From assembly GCA_016711225.1 (NCBI GenBank), contig JADJTK010000010.1, positions 186,001 through 250,000 of the forward strand: a stretch of 64,000 nucleotides of DNA. The letters run 5' to 3'. The notes below the pieces were generated by a model that saw only the letters and a list, made by a program, of their open reading frames with translations, had not been told where the DNA came from and searched no databases. Positions within the stretch are counted from its first letter, which is position 1; each line of letters starts with the position of its first letter. The stretch is from Opitutaceae bacterium. Lineage in GTDB: Bacteria > Verrucomicrobiota > Verrucomicrobiia > Opitutales > Opitutaceae. This document shows, in pieces, positions 46,983 to 55,507 of the stretch. The position numbers and the translations under genes are program-made.

Positions 46983-47576
46983 CTATCGCACCCACGGATA
47001 CTCTTCCCACGACCTCACGAGTCCCGCCTTCACCGGGTTCTGTCGAATGTACCCGGTAATGTGTTCGGTCTCGGCGTCATTGCGTGACCAGTGGTCAAAC
47101 CACTCGCTTTGCCAGAAGTCGCCCGTGCGCTGGAGAAGCAGGTTGGCAGTGCGCGCGAACCGGCCCTTCAATTGGGAGAGCGTTTGGCGCAGGGGCTGCG
47201 AGTCCGTGCCGATCGGCTTCAACCGCAGATGGACGTGATTCGGCATGGCGACGAAATGGGGAACGGTCCAACGGCTGCCTCCCTCCAGTTGCTGCAACGT
47301 CGCCACCAACGCGGCGGCGACCTTCGGGTTGGTAAAGGGAGCGAAGCCGTTGCCAGCGTCGAGATACTTCTCGCAGGCGAGGAAGTAACGGCGTTGGAGC
47401 TGGGCGAACTCAGGGGAGCTGGGGGCGATCACCCGCAAGGAGCGACGAATCTCGTCGAGCCGTTGGCAGACGTGTGGTGGCAGTGAGCCGGCGCACCGGA
47501 TCGTGACGAAGTGTGGCCGGTCGGTGACCTCCCAATGGGGAAGCTGCATGCGCCAACGTTCGCGGGTGTCGGGCAT
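46983..47576 (-). CDS. REP-associated tyrosine transposase (RAYT, Y1/TnpA_REP family)
   Basis: A 197-residue single-stranded DNA nuclease of the Y1 HUH class, starting MPDTRERWRMQLPHWEVTDR. An internal ATG at MQLPHWEV is also possible. The HUH motif appears as VAMPNHVHLRLKP near residue 118, and the catalytic Tyr is in ITGYIRQNPVKAGL near 180. FWQSEWFDHWSRNDAETEHI is the typical block between them. RAYTs in gammaproteobacteria bind and cut REP hairpins and are believed to mobilise them. Here REP hairpins flank the gene on both sides, strong context for that role. Confidence 0.92.
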   Translation of the reverse strand: MPDTRERWRMQLPHWEVTDRPHFVTIRCAGSLPPHVCQRLDEIRRSLRVIAPSSPEFAQLQRRYFLACEKYLDAGNGFAPFTNPKVAAALVATLQQLEGGSRWTVPHFVAMPNHVHLRLKPIGTDSQPLRQTLSQLKGRFARTANLLLQRTGDFWQSEWFDHWSRNDAETEHITGYIRQNPVKAGLVRSWEEYPWVR

Positions 47577-47621
47577 GGCACGAACGTTGGCGTGTATCCG
47601 CCGTTCCCGCAAGTACCTGCC

Positions 47622-47774
47622 GGCCCGGGCTGAAGCACCGGGCCACGTGGCGGGGAGCTTCAGCCCCCGCCGACAAGTTCGGCCAAGCGGCCAACACAAT
47701 TCGAAGCAATCGGCGCATCAGAGTCGCGAAGCGTTACAGATCGAGTCGCTCGGCCCGGGCTGAAGCACCGGGCC
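47622..47774. repeat. REP pair (BIME-like), copy 3, upstream of the RAYT gene
   Basis: The hairpins are GGCCCGG-GCTGAAGCA-CCGGGCC at 47622-47644, GGCGGGG...CCCCGCC at 47649-47671, and GGCCCGG-GCTGAAGCA-CCGGGCC again at 47752-47774. The first two hairpins are nearly identical to 46873-46935. Copies 2 and 3 lie in the same orientation on either side of the transposase gene. Confidence 0.9.
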
Positions 47775-47795
47775 ACGTCCTGCCTTCCTCTCCTC

Positions 47796-48674
47796 TCAGT
47801 TCCCCCGATGCAGGAGCGACTCGACCAAGGCGCGGAGGAAGGCGGTGTCGCCGGGGAGTTTCGACACCTCGGCGAGCGCGGAGGCGGTGTGGGCGCGGGC
47901 GCGCTCGCGGGCGCCGTCCAGCCCGAGCACGCGCACCATCGTGGCCTTCTGCGCGGTGGCGTCCTTGCCGGCGGTCTTGCCCAGCTCGGCGGAGGTCGCG
48001 GTGGCATCGAGCACGTCGTCGATGACTTGGAAAGCGAGGCCGAGTTCGCGGCCGAGGCGACGCAGGGTCTCGAGCTCGGCCGGACTCGCGCCGCCGATCA
48101 GCCCGCCGCAGGCGAGACTGACGGCGATCATTGCGGCTGTCTTGCCGTTGTGGATGAACTCGACCTGATCGCGGGTGGCGGGGATGCGCTCGGCCTCGAT
48201 GTCCTCCATCTGGCCGCCGATGAGTTCGGTGCTGCCGGCGGCCTGTCCTAGTCCGCGCACGAGTGCGACGGCGAGTGTGGGGCGATCGGCGTAGTGGGTG
48301 GCGAGCAGGGCAAAAGCGTGGGTGAGCAGCGCGTCGCCGGCGAGGATGGCGGTGGGCTCGTCGAAGGCCTTGTGGCAGGTGGGGCGGCCGCGGCGTAGGT
48401 CGTCGTTGTCGAGCGCGGGCAGGTCGTCGTGGATGAGTGAGTAGGTGTGCACGCACTCGATGGCGGCGGCGGCTGCGGCCGCGTCGCTGCGACGGCCGAA
48501 CAGCTCGGCGGCAGCAAGGACGAGGATCGGTCGGATACGCTTGCCGCCGGCCTCCAGGCTGTAGCGCATGGCCGAGTGCAAGCGGGCCGGACGCGTCCGG
48601 CCCGCCGGCACGAAGCGGTCGAGGGCTGCTTCGGCTTCGGCGCGGTAGTGCTGCAGTTGGGTAGGGAAATCCAT
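47796..48674 (-). CDS. ispA: Polyprenyl (farnesyl/geranylgeranyl) diphosphate synthase
   Basis: A 292-residue trans-prenyltransferase from the ATG at 48674 (MDFPTQLQHYRAEAEAALDR). The aspartate-rich motifs are present: the first in SLIHDDLPALDNDDLRRGRP (DDxxxxD, bacterial type) and the second in LAFQVIDDVLDATAT (DDxxD-like). GGKRIRPILVLAAAELFG and the ELIGGQMEDIEAE and HNGKTAAMI blocks complete the set. It condenses isopentenyl diphosphate with allylic diphosphates to supply quinone and cell-wall lipid precursors. The chain length is not certain. No other isoprenoid gene is nearby. Confidence 0.92.
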   Translation of the reverse strand: MDFPTQLQHYRAEAEAALDRFVPAGRTRPARLHSAMRYSLEAGGKRIRPILVLAAAELFGRRSDAAAAAAAIECVHTYSLIHDDLPALDNDDLRRGRPTCHKAFDEPTAILAGDALLTHAFALLATHYADRPTLAVALVRGLGQAAGSTELIGGQMEDIEAERIPATRDQVEFIHNGKTAAMIAVSLACGGLIGGASPAELETLRRLGRELGLAFQVIDDVLDATATSAELGKTAGKDATAQKATMVRVLGLDGARERARAHTASALAEVSKLPGDTAFLRALVESLLHRGN

Positions 48675-48828
48675 GGCGAGGGGGAGCCTGGCGAATGATT
48701 CCCGGCTCGGGCGGCGCGGCGACGAAATTCCTTCGGCGATCGCGGCAGGAGGCGCGATCGCCGCGACGGAACCTTTCGCGAATCGGCGAGGACCGTGCCG
48801 TTGAAGGTTGGCGGCCGTGGCCGGGGGC

Positions 48829-49674
48829 CTACTCGGCGCCGTCGAGCATTTCGGGGTTGAGGGTGCCTTCACCGACACGGGTGACGGAACCGGTCATGCG
48901 GATGGCGAAGGCCTCGCCGATCGCGATGCCGATGGTGCCACCGGGCATGTGCACCGTGACCTTCTTGTCGACCAGGCCGAGGCGGTGGGCTACCGCCGCG
49001 GAGGCCGAGCTGCTGCTGCCGGAGGCGAGGGTGTAGCCGGCGCCGCGCTCCCAGATTTCGATACGGATGTTGGCGCGGTCGAGCACCTGGAGGAACTGGA
49101 CGTTGGTGCGGCGCGGGAAATTGACGTGCGTCTCGAGGTGCGGGCCGTAGGTGTGTGCGAGCTCCGGAGACACAGAGGGCAGGGGGATCACGCAGTGCGG
49201 GTTGCCGATGGTGGCGGCGCAGAAGGTGAAGCTGCGGTCCTTCACGGTGATGGTCTCGTTGATTACTTCGCGCTCCGGACCGGCGACGGGGATCTTGGTG
49301 CTCTCGAAGCTCACGTGGCCCATGTCGACGGTGATCATCCGGCCTCCCTGCATCACATGCACCTCGACGAGGCCGCCGGCGGTGTCGAGCAGGAAGGGCT
49401 CCTCCTTCACCAGGCCGCAGTCGTAGAGGTAGCGCGAGAAGATGCGGATACCGTTGCCGCTCTTCTCGGCCTCGGAGGCGTCGGGGTTGAAGATGCGCAG
49501 GGCGAAGGGCGCGCGGGTCGAGGAAAGTCGGCCCCAGAGGATGCCGTCGGAGCCGATGCCGAAGTTGCGGTGGCAGATGCGGCGGATTTGCGCGGGCGAC
49601 GGCACGTGGCCGACGTGGCACGGGTCCATCACGAGGTAGTCGTTGCCGAGGGCGTGGTATTTGGAGAAGCGCAT
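48829..49674 (-). CDS. dapF: DapF (diaminopimelate epimerase) homologue lacking both catalytic cysteines
   Basis: A 281-residue protein with the full two-domain DapF frame: FSKYHALGNDYLVMD, NFGIGSDGILWG, FNPDASEAEKSGNGIRIFSR, IGNPHCVI, IWERGAGYTLASGSSSSASA and MPGGTIGIAI. Characterised DapF enzymes use two Cys as acid/base, in CGNG and in ACGTGAC-type motifs. Here these positions are Ser72 (KSGNG, codon AGC) and Ser218 (LASGSSSS, codon TCC). The substrate-contacting Asn and Glu/Arg positions (GNDY, RGAG) remain. It may be an altered-mechanism epimerase, a different isomerase, or inactive. LL-to-meso-DAP conversion is needed for peptidoglycan, so a second dapF should exist if this one is not active. 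Confidence 0.85.
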   Translation of the reverse strand: MRFSKYHALGNDYLVMDPCHVGHVPSPAQIRRICHRNFGIGSDGILWGRLSSTRAPFALRIFNPDASEAEKSGNGIRIFSRYLYDCGLVKEEPFLLDTAGGLVEVHVMQGGRMITVDMGHVSFESTKIPVAGPEREVINETITVKDRSFTFCAATIGNPHCVIPLPSVSPELAHTYGPHLETHVNFPRRTNVQFLQVLDRANIRIEIWERGAGYTLASGSSSSASAAVAHRLGLVDKKVTVHMPGGTIGIAIGEAFAIRMTGSVTRVGEGTLNPEMLDGAE

Positions 49675-49778
49675 GACGAAAGGGGGAAAGGGAGAACGGG
49701 ACTAGGAGAGCGGTGGGGCGAATGGACTTGGGCCACTGTCATTCGGCCAAGCTTGGAAAACGCCAGGCATTGGGATCT

Positions 49779-49797
49779 GGCGGGCATAAAGCCCGCC
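49779..49797. repeat. Intergenic palindrome GGCGGGC-ATAAA-GCCCGCC
   Basis: A perfect 7-bp stem with an ATAAA loop in the space between the molybdenum hydroxylase 3' end and dapF. There is no T-tract in either direction. It resembles the other dispersed palindromes in the window. Confidence 0.75.
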
Positions 49798-49822
49798 CCA
49801 CCAAGCGGAAGGGGAAACACTA

Positions 49823-52006
49823 TTAGGGCTTTGGCTCCACGGCGGCCAACGCGGCCTTGACGCGGTCCGGCGTCATCGGGAGCTCAAGCAGTCGCGCACC
49901 GGTGGCGTCGTGGACGGCGTTGGCGAGGACGGCGCCCATCACGATGATGGCAGGCTCGCCCCCTCCCTGCGGTGGGGTGTCGTCGGCGTTCAGTATCACC
50001 GTTTCGATCTTCGGCAGCCATGAGAAGAGCGGCAGCCGATAGGTGTCGAAGTTGGTGTCGAGCAGGGCCCCGGCCTTGAAGTGGATCTCCTCGGCGAGCG
50101 CGTAGCCCAGGCCCATGGTGATGCAACCCTCCATCTGGATGGTCGCGCCGGCCGGGTTGACCACCATCCCCATCTCCTGGACACAAAGAACCCGTTTCAC
50201 CACGACTCGGCCGGTCTTCGGGTCGACCGCGACCTCGGCGATCGTGGCCACGTAGGTGCCCGCGTCGAACCCGCAGGCCACGCCGAGCCCGCGGCCGGTC
50301 ACGCCCGCGGCCGGCGTCCAGCCCCATTGTTCGGCGGCCGCCTTGAGCACGCGGATGGCGCGTGCATCGGTGAGTTGGCGCAGGCGGAACTCGATCGGGT
50401 CGGCGCCCGCCAGCTCGGCCAGGCGGTCGAGGTGGGATTCGCGGGCGAAGGCGTTGGTGTTGCAACCGGGCGCCCGCCAGGCGCCAACGAGGAACGGGTG
50501 CACCCCAGGCGGTCCCCAAAAATCTCCCACAGCGGTGATCCGGTGGTTCGGCACGGCGTAGATCAGGTCCGAACCGCGGTCGCCGGCGAACTTCACGTCG
50601 TAGTCCCAGAAGGCGATCCTGTCTGCGGCATCAAGGCCCGACTGCACCTTGACCACGGCGGCCGGCCGGAAGCTGTCGTTGAAGAACTCCTCCTCGCGCG
50701 TCCAGGCAACTTGGACCGGGCGGCCGGTGGCTTTGGCCAGGCGCGCGGCCTCGACGGCCTGGGTATTCACCGCCTTGCCCCCGAAACCGCCACCAACGGA
50801 GGGCGTGATCACCCGGACGTTGTCCGTTGGCAGACCGAGCGCCTTGGCAATCTCTTCGCGCGCGCCGAAGGGGTTCTGGGTCGAGGCCCAGACGGTGGCC
50901 TTGTCGCCCTCGACGCGGGCCAGCGCCGTGTGGGTCTCCATCGGGGCATGGGCGACGTAGGCGTTGCGATAGGTTGCCTCGAGCAACCGGGTGGCTTGGG
51001 CGCGCCCTTGCGGGAGATCTCCGTGCTGTACGACGACGCGGGTGGGCGGGGTGGTGCGCTCCAGGTGGTCGTAGATGTTGCGGTCGTCGAGAACAGATGC
51101 CGACGGCGAGTATTCGGGGCGGAGTTGGCCGAGCGCCGCCTGAGCTAGGTCAGGGATCTCATGCAGCACCGCGATGAGGTCGGGCTGCTGCACGAGCACG
51201 AGGCCCGCGATCTCCCGTACCGCCGTGGTGTCGATCCGCAGCAGAGTCGCCCCGTGCGCCGGCGGGCGCAGGATGGCGGCGTAGAGCATGCCGGGCAGGC
51301 GCAAATCGCCCGTGTACTTTGTTGCCCCTGTAACCTTGTCGCGCGCATCCCGGCGGAGCAGCGGCTTGCCCACGAGTTTGAATTGCGACGGCTTTTTGAG
51401 GTTCGGTGTGACGGTCAGGCGGCGCTCGATCTTCTGACCCTTGGTCAGCTGCCCGTAGGTGATCTTGCGGGAAGGATCCTGCGAGTCCACAACCGCACCG
51501 TCTTCGGTGCGAAGCCGGGCCACGGGCAGTTGCAGGTGCTCGGCGGCGAGCTCGATCAGCACCGCGCGCGCTTCGGCGGCGGCGGCGCGCCAGATAGGCC
51601 CGAATACCCGTGTGGTCAACGAACCCCAAGTCCCCTGGTCGTACGGGCAAAGTTCGGTGTCGCCCATGACGATCTCCACGGAGTCCAGCGGGACGTCGAG
51701 CTCGTCGGCGAGCATCTGCGGCAGGGAGGTGACCGGGCCCTGGCCCATCTCGATTTTGCCGGTGAAGCAGGTCACGTGTCCGTCAGCGCCGATACTGAGG
51801 AAGGCGTTGAAACTGGAGTCGGCTTTTGCGGGGGCCTTGGTCTCGGTGGCGCCCTCGGATTCCCGGTCGGCGCGCAGCGTTGGCCCGAGGGTGACCCAGA
51901 CCATCAGGCCGGCGGCACACCGTTGCAGAAACTCGCGCCGGGTCGGGGGCCGCAGGTCGGCGGCCGGGGTTCTGGTGGGCGAGGGGAGGGGCGGGTGCGG
52001 GTTCAT
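49823..52006 (-). CDS. Tat-exported molybdopterin-binding subunit of an IorB-type aldehyde/xanthine oxidoreductase
   Basis: A 727-residue protein starting MNPHPPLPSPTRTPAADLRP with a twin-arginine signal (TRREFLQRCAAGLMVWVT), so it is exported folded with cofactor. MoCo-binding motifs include MGQGPVTSLPQMLADELDV, SVGGGFGGKAVNTQAVEAAR, WRAPGCNTNAFARESHLD and the C-terminal GGGEPAIIVMGAVLANAV holding the catalytic Glu. It belongs to the xanthine oxidase superfamily in the two-subunit isoquinoline 1-oxidoreductase layout, without an FAD subunit. It overlaps the 2Fe-2S subunit gene by 4 bp (ATGA). The substrate is unknown; electrons probably go to a periplasmic cytochrome. Confidence 0.9.
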   Translation of the reverse strand: MNPHPPLPSPTRTPAADLRPPTRREFLQRCAAGLMVWVTLGPTLRADRESEGATETKAPAKADSSFNAFLSIGADGHVTCFTGKIEMGQGPVTSLPQMLADELDVPLDSVEIVMGDTELCPYDQGTWGSLTTRVFGPIWRAAAAEARAVLIELAAEHLQLPVARLRTEDGAVVDSQDPSRKITYGQLTKGQKIERRLTVTPNLKKPSQFKLVGKPLLRRDARDKVTGATKYTGDLRLPGMLYAAILRPPAHGATLLRIDTTAVREIAGLVLVQQPDLIAVLHEIPDLAQAALGQLRPEYSPSASVLDDRNIYDHLERTTPPTRVVVQHGDLPQGRAQATRLLEATYRNAYVAHAPMETHTALARVEGDKATVWASTQNPFGAREEIAKALGLPTDNVRVITPSVGGGFGGKAVNTQAVEAARLAKATGRPVQVAWTREEEFFNDSFRPAAVVKVQSGLDAADRIAFWDYDVKFAGDRGSDLIYAVPNHRITAVGDFWGPPGVHPFLVGAWRAPGCNTNAFARESHLDRLAELAGADPIEFRLRQLTDARAIRVLKAAAEQWGWTPAAGVTGRGLGVACGFDAGTYVATIAEVAVDPKTGRVVVKRVLCVQEMGMVVNPAGATIQMEGCITMGLGYALAEEIHFKAGALLDTNFDTYRLPLFSWLPKIETVILNADDTPPQGGGEPAIIVMGAVLANAVHDATGARLLELPMTPDRVKAALAAVEPKP

Positions 52007-52485
52007 GACGTGGTGCCTTTCCGCATGACGGCGGCCGCGGAGAGGATCGCCTCGACGATCCGCACGTGCGCCCCGCAACGACAGAGGTTCTGGTCCATGC
52101 CCGCGATGATTTCGTCCCTCGTCGGGTTGGGGTGGGTACGGAGAAAGGCGTAGGCGGTGAGGATCATGCCCGGAGTGCAGAAGCCGCACTGCAGGGCGTC
52201 GTGCTGCATGAATGCCTCTTGGAGGGGATGCAGCACGCCGCCCTTGGCCAGGCCTTCGATGGTGACGACCTCGCGGCCGGCGACGGATTGGATTGTCTCG
52301 TTGCAGGAACGCACGGCGCGTTGGTCCACTAGCACCGTGCAGGCCCCGCACTCGCTGACGCCGCATCCAAATTTTGGACCGGTGATCCCGAGTTCGGTGC
52401 GCAGGACCCACAGCAGGGTGCGGTCGGGTGCGACCTGGAGGCTCACCGGCTGGTCGTTGAGTCGGAAGGAGATGACGTCGGGCAT
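52003..52485 (-). CDS. 2Fe-2S subunit of the molybdenum hydroxylase (IorA-type)
   Basis: A 160-residue protein from the ATG at 52485 (MPDVISFRLNDQPVSLQVAP). The plant-type ferredoxin cluster is formed by CGVSECGACTVLV plus a following Cys (VRSCNETIQS). The second cluster domain has LQCGFCTPGMILTAY and NLCRCGAHVRI. Length and arrangement are those of the small subunit of xanthine-oxidase-family enzymes. It is co-exported with the large subunit in the known IorAB-type systems, since it has no signal of its own. Confidence 0.94.
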   Translation of the reverse strand: MPDVISFRLNDQPVSLQVAPDRTLLWVLRTELGITGPKFGCGVSECGACTVLVDQRAVRSCNETIQSVAGREVVTIEGLAKGGVLHPLQEAFMQHDALQCGFCTPGMILTAYAFLRTHPNPTRDEIIAGMDQNLCRCGAHVRIVEAILSAAAVMRKGTTS

Positions 52486-52627
52486 GGGACGAGGGGAGGG
52501 GGAGGGGGCTGGCTCGTGCGGGTCCACGATGAGGGAAACTCGAAACAAGGCGACAAGATCGTTTCGCGGTGGCCATGGTCGAGGCTAGGCGCCTACCGTC
52601 CGGAGTTCCCCTCTGCCCCCTTGCGCC

Positions 52628-53623
52628 ATGTCTGAACTCGCCGCCATTGTCGAAGCCCTCTCGCGTGCTCGTGAAACACCGGCGGTGTTGGCGACATTGA
52701 TTTCGGTCGAGGGATCCTCCTACCGACGGCCCGGAGCGCGCCTGTTGCTGCTGCCCGACGGTACCCACCTGGGCTCCATCAGTGGCGGCTGCTTGGAAGA
52801 GGATCTCAAAGCGCACGGGCGGCGGGTGCTGGCCACCGGGCGGGCGATGGTTGTCGAGTACGACACCACTGCGGAGAACGACCTGGTGTGGGGCGTAGGG
52901 CTGGGATGCCAAGGGGTGGTACGGGTTTTTCTCGAGCGTATTCCTGCCCTCTCGCCGCCATGGGTGGGAACGCTGCGTTCCAATCGGGCCGAGCGGCGGG
53001 CGACGGTCCTAGTCGTGGACCACGGCGGAGCCGATCCGACCGGCACGCAACTGGCGACGGAAGGGGCTGCGGTGCCGAGTGAGTGTGGCCGGTTTGTGGA
53101 AACAATCCCAGCGCCGCCGGCCTTGGTGGTGTTTGGGGCCGGTGACGACGCGCGGCCGCTCGCCGTGTTCGCCAAAGCGCTTGGTTGGCACCTCACGGTG
53201 GCCGACGCCCGGGGCGCCTACGCCACGCCCGGGCGTTTTCCGGAGGCCGACCGCCTCATCGTCGCCCCGGCGGCTGCACTTGCCGAAGGGCTCGTGCTCG
53301 ATGGGCGCAGTTACGCTGTGGTGATGACGCACCGTTATGCCGACGACCTGGCGTTGCTGCGCACGCTGCTGCCCGGGGATGCGGCCTACCTGGGCCTGCT
53401 CGGCCCGCGCAAACGCACCGCCCGCCTGCTCGCGCAGCTGCAGGCCGAGGGCTTTGTGCCGGATGCCGCGATGCTGGCGAAGCTGCACGCCCCGGTGGGA
53501 CTCGACCTTGGTGGTGACACGCCGGAGACGGTGGCACTGGCCATCGTCTCCGAGGTCCAGGCCCGGTTGGCCGGGAAGAATCCGGGGTTCTTGAGGGAAC
53601 GCCCTGGCCCCATCCATGGCTGA
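52628..53623 (+). CDS. XdhC/CoxI-family molybdenum cofactor insertion protein
   Basis: A 331-residue protein starting MSELAAIVEALSRARETPAV. The N-terminal XdhC/CoxI domain contains ISVEGSSYRRPGARLLLL and GSISGGCLEEDLKAHG. A Rossmann-like C-terminal domain has VVFGAGDDARPLAVFAKALG, YAVVMTHRYADDLALL, YLGLLGPRKRTARLL and DLGGDTPETVALAIVSEV. XdhC proteins bind MoCo and help sulfurate and insert it into xanthine dehydrogenase-type enzymes. It is divergent from the hydroxylase genes and overlaps the MobA-like gene by 8 bp. Confidence 0.93.
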   Translation: MSELAAIVEALSRARETPAVLATLISVEGSSYRRPGARLLLLPDGTHLGSISGGCLEEDLKAHGRRVLATGRAMVVEYDTTAENDLVWGVGLGCQGVVRVFLERIPALSPPWVGTLRSNRAERRATVLVVDHGGADPTGTQLATEGAAVPSECGRFVETIPAPPALVVFGAGDDARPLAVFAKALGWHLTVADARGAYATPGRFPEADRLIVAPAAALAEGLVLDGRSYAVVMTHRYADDLALLRTLLPGDAAYLGLLGPRKRTARLLAQLQAEGFVPDAAMLAKLHAPVGLDLGGDTPETVALAIVSEVQARLAGKNPGFLRERPGPIHG

Positions 53624-54251
53624 GCCTTCGCCTTTTTCCTACGGGTTGGTGGTGCTGGCTGCCGGCGCCTCGCGGCGCATGGGACGCCCAAAACCGCTGC
53701 TGCCGATCGGCGGGGTGCCGCTTCTGCGCTACGTCGTGGCCAACCTGCTGGAGGGGCCGGTGGCGCCGGTGGTTGTCGTGCTCGGCGCGCAGGTGGAGGT
53801 GATCGCGCCGGTGCTCGATGGACTGCCGGTGCACCGCGTCGTGAATGCGGGTTGGGCGGAGGGCATGGGCTCGTCGCTGCGGGCCGGGGTCGCAGCGGCT
53901 CTGGAGCTGGCACCGCAGTTGTCGGGCCTGATGGTCGTGCTGGGCGATCAGCCCGGCCTGACGGCGGCTCATCTGCGGCGGTTGGAGGAGGCGCGTCGGC
54001 GGACGGGACGAGCGGTGATCGCCTCGCAAAGCGGAGGGGTGGCGATGCCCCCGGTGCTGTTCGCGGCCGAGTATTTCCCAAGGCTGCTGACGTTGCGGGG
54101 CGAGACCGGGGCGCGGGCGCTGCTGCAAGCCGCCGGCGAGGAACTGGTTGTGGTTCCGGCGAGCGAGCTGGTAGATTTAGATACGATCGACGACTATGCG
54201 GATTTCACCCGCCGCGTCGCTCTGGTGGGCGGGAACCCGTGCGGCACCTAG
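53616..54251 (+). CDS. MobA/MocA-like nucleotidyltransferase
   Basis: A 211-residue protein starting MAEPSPFSYGLVVLAAGASR. The NTP-transferase signature LAAGASRRMGRPKPLLPIGG is complete, and GLMVVLGDQPGLTAAHLRRL holds the metal-binding Asp. Members adjacent to XdhC make the cytosine dinucleotide form of the molybdenum cofactor (MocA), which IorAB-type enzymes use. It overlaps xdhC and converges with the response regulator gene, with a 4-bp tail-to-tail overlap. Confidence 0.9.
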   Translation: MAEPSPFSYGLVVLAAGASRRMGRPKPLLPIGGVPLLRYVVANLLEGPVAPVVVVLGAQVEVIAPVLDGLPVHRVVNAGWAEGMGSSLRAGVAAALELAPQLSGLMVVLGDQPGLTAAHLRRLEEARRRTGRAVIASQSGGVAMPPVLFAAEYFPRLLTLRGETGARALLQAAGEELVVVPASELVDLDTIDDYADFTRRVALVGGNPCGT

Positions 54252-55507
54252 ATCGCACGTGTGCCGCTGCTGGGCCGGTGGAAACGCTGGGCGATGGGCG
54301 AGAGCTCGTAGACCGAGACCGGCTTTTCTTTGGGCATGCGGTCGGCATGGTCGGCGATCTGCTTGATCAAATGATCGGTGAGGGCGGCTCCGCGCTCGCC
54401 GATATGGGGCACTCCGACCTGTGACGAAGGGTAGGGGCAGGCGAGAATCTCGTGGTGGCGCAGATCCCACGGAGAGCGCGGGCGCGGCGCACAGGGATAG
54501 CAGACGACGGCGAGGGCGAGCGGGACGCCGTCGAGGGCGAAGCGGAAGGATTCGCTCTCGGCGGGGATGCGTAAGGCCGGCTCCCAGAGGTCGCGCTGCT
54601 GAGCGCGGGAGAGCAGCGGGGCGATGAGCGTACCGCCCTTGCTTTGCAGGGCGGCCTTGAGCCCGGCCCCGACGACAGTCTGGATTTCCGCCAAGAAGCC
54701 GCAGATTTCCTGGGGCGAGCGGGGTTTGCGGCGTAACGCGCGTTCGTAGACGATGGCCGCCGCTTGCGAGTCGATCTCGATGACGAGGTCGATCCAGCGG
54801 TCGTGGTCGAGGTCGACGAAGCCCGCCCAGGTGGTGAATGAGGCCACCCCGGTGGCGCGTTCGCCGCGGTCGGCGACGGCCGGGTTTGCGGAGAGGCCAA
54901 GTTCGGTGAGGGCGCGGGGGACCAGTGTCTCGATTTCCCCGGGGCTGAACCAGGTGGGAGGGGGCGGAGCCGGAGCGAGCGGGGGAGGGGCGTTCTCCGC
55001 CTCGAGAATGGGATCGATGTCCGTCTCCAGGGCTTCGGGCGGAGGCTGGAGCTGTTGGCCGACAATTTCGCCGAGCAGGCTGTAGCGGCGGCCCAGCGAG
55101 TCGAACTGCTCAAGTTGGCGCTGCAGCGCAAGCTGGTAGCCGACCGTGCGTTCCGCCACCCGGACACGGGCGAGCAGTTCCTCGTTGTCGATGGGCTTGG
55201 TGAGAAAGTCGTCGGCTCCGGCGTCGAGTCCGGTGGCGATCTCCCCTTTGCGACTCTTGGCGCTGACGATGATGATGTAGGGCTGGATCTGCGGGGACAA
55301 GGCGCGCACCCGCCGGCAGACCTCGGGACCGTCGAGCCCGGGCATGACCCAGTCGAGCAGGGCAATGAGCGGCCCCTCGGACTCTACCAGCGCGGCCAGG
55401 GCGGCAGAGCCGTCGGTCACAATCTGGATGTTGTGGTGAGCTGTCTCGAGTGCCCGGACCAGGATCTCGCGGGAAACCCGGTCGTCTTCGGCGATCAGGA
55501 TCTTCAT
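54248..55507 (-). CDS. Response regulator with C-terminal CheX-like output domain (1)
   Basis: A 419-residue protein starting MKILIAEDDRVSREILVRAL. The receiver domain is complete: acidic pair in AEDD, phospho-Asp52 in LLDWVMPGLDG, Ser/Thr in IIIVSAKS and Lys104 in FLTKPID. A coiled-coil segment follows (LLARVRVAERTVGYQLALQR). After a Pro-rich linker the C-terminal domain (SFTTWAGFVDLDHDRWIDLV, GFLAEIQTVVGAGLKAAL) has a pattern reminiscent of CheX/CheC phosphatase domains, but that is tentative. No histidine kinase is nearby. A paralogue follows 284 bp upstream. Confidence 0.82.
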   Translation of the reverse strand: MKILIAEDDRVSREILVRALETAHHNIQIVTDGSAALAALVESEGPLIALLDWVMPGLDGPEVCRRVRALSPQIQPYIIIVSAKSRKGEIATGLDAGADDFLTKPIDNEELLARVRVAERTVGYQLALQRQLEQFDSLGRRYSLLGEIVGQQLQPPPEALETDIDPILEAENAPPPLAPAPPPPTWFSPGEIETLVPRALTELGLSANPAVADRGERATGVASFTTWAGFVDLDHDRWIDLVIEIDSQAAAIVYERALRRKPRSPQEICGFLAEIQTVVGAGLKAALQSKGGTLIAPLLSRAQQRDLWEPALRIPAESESFRFALDGVPLALAVVCYPCAPRPRSPWDLRHHEILACPYPSSQVGVPHIGERGAALTDHLIKQIADHADRMPKEKPVSVYELSPIAQRFHRPSSGTRAI

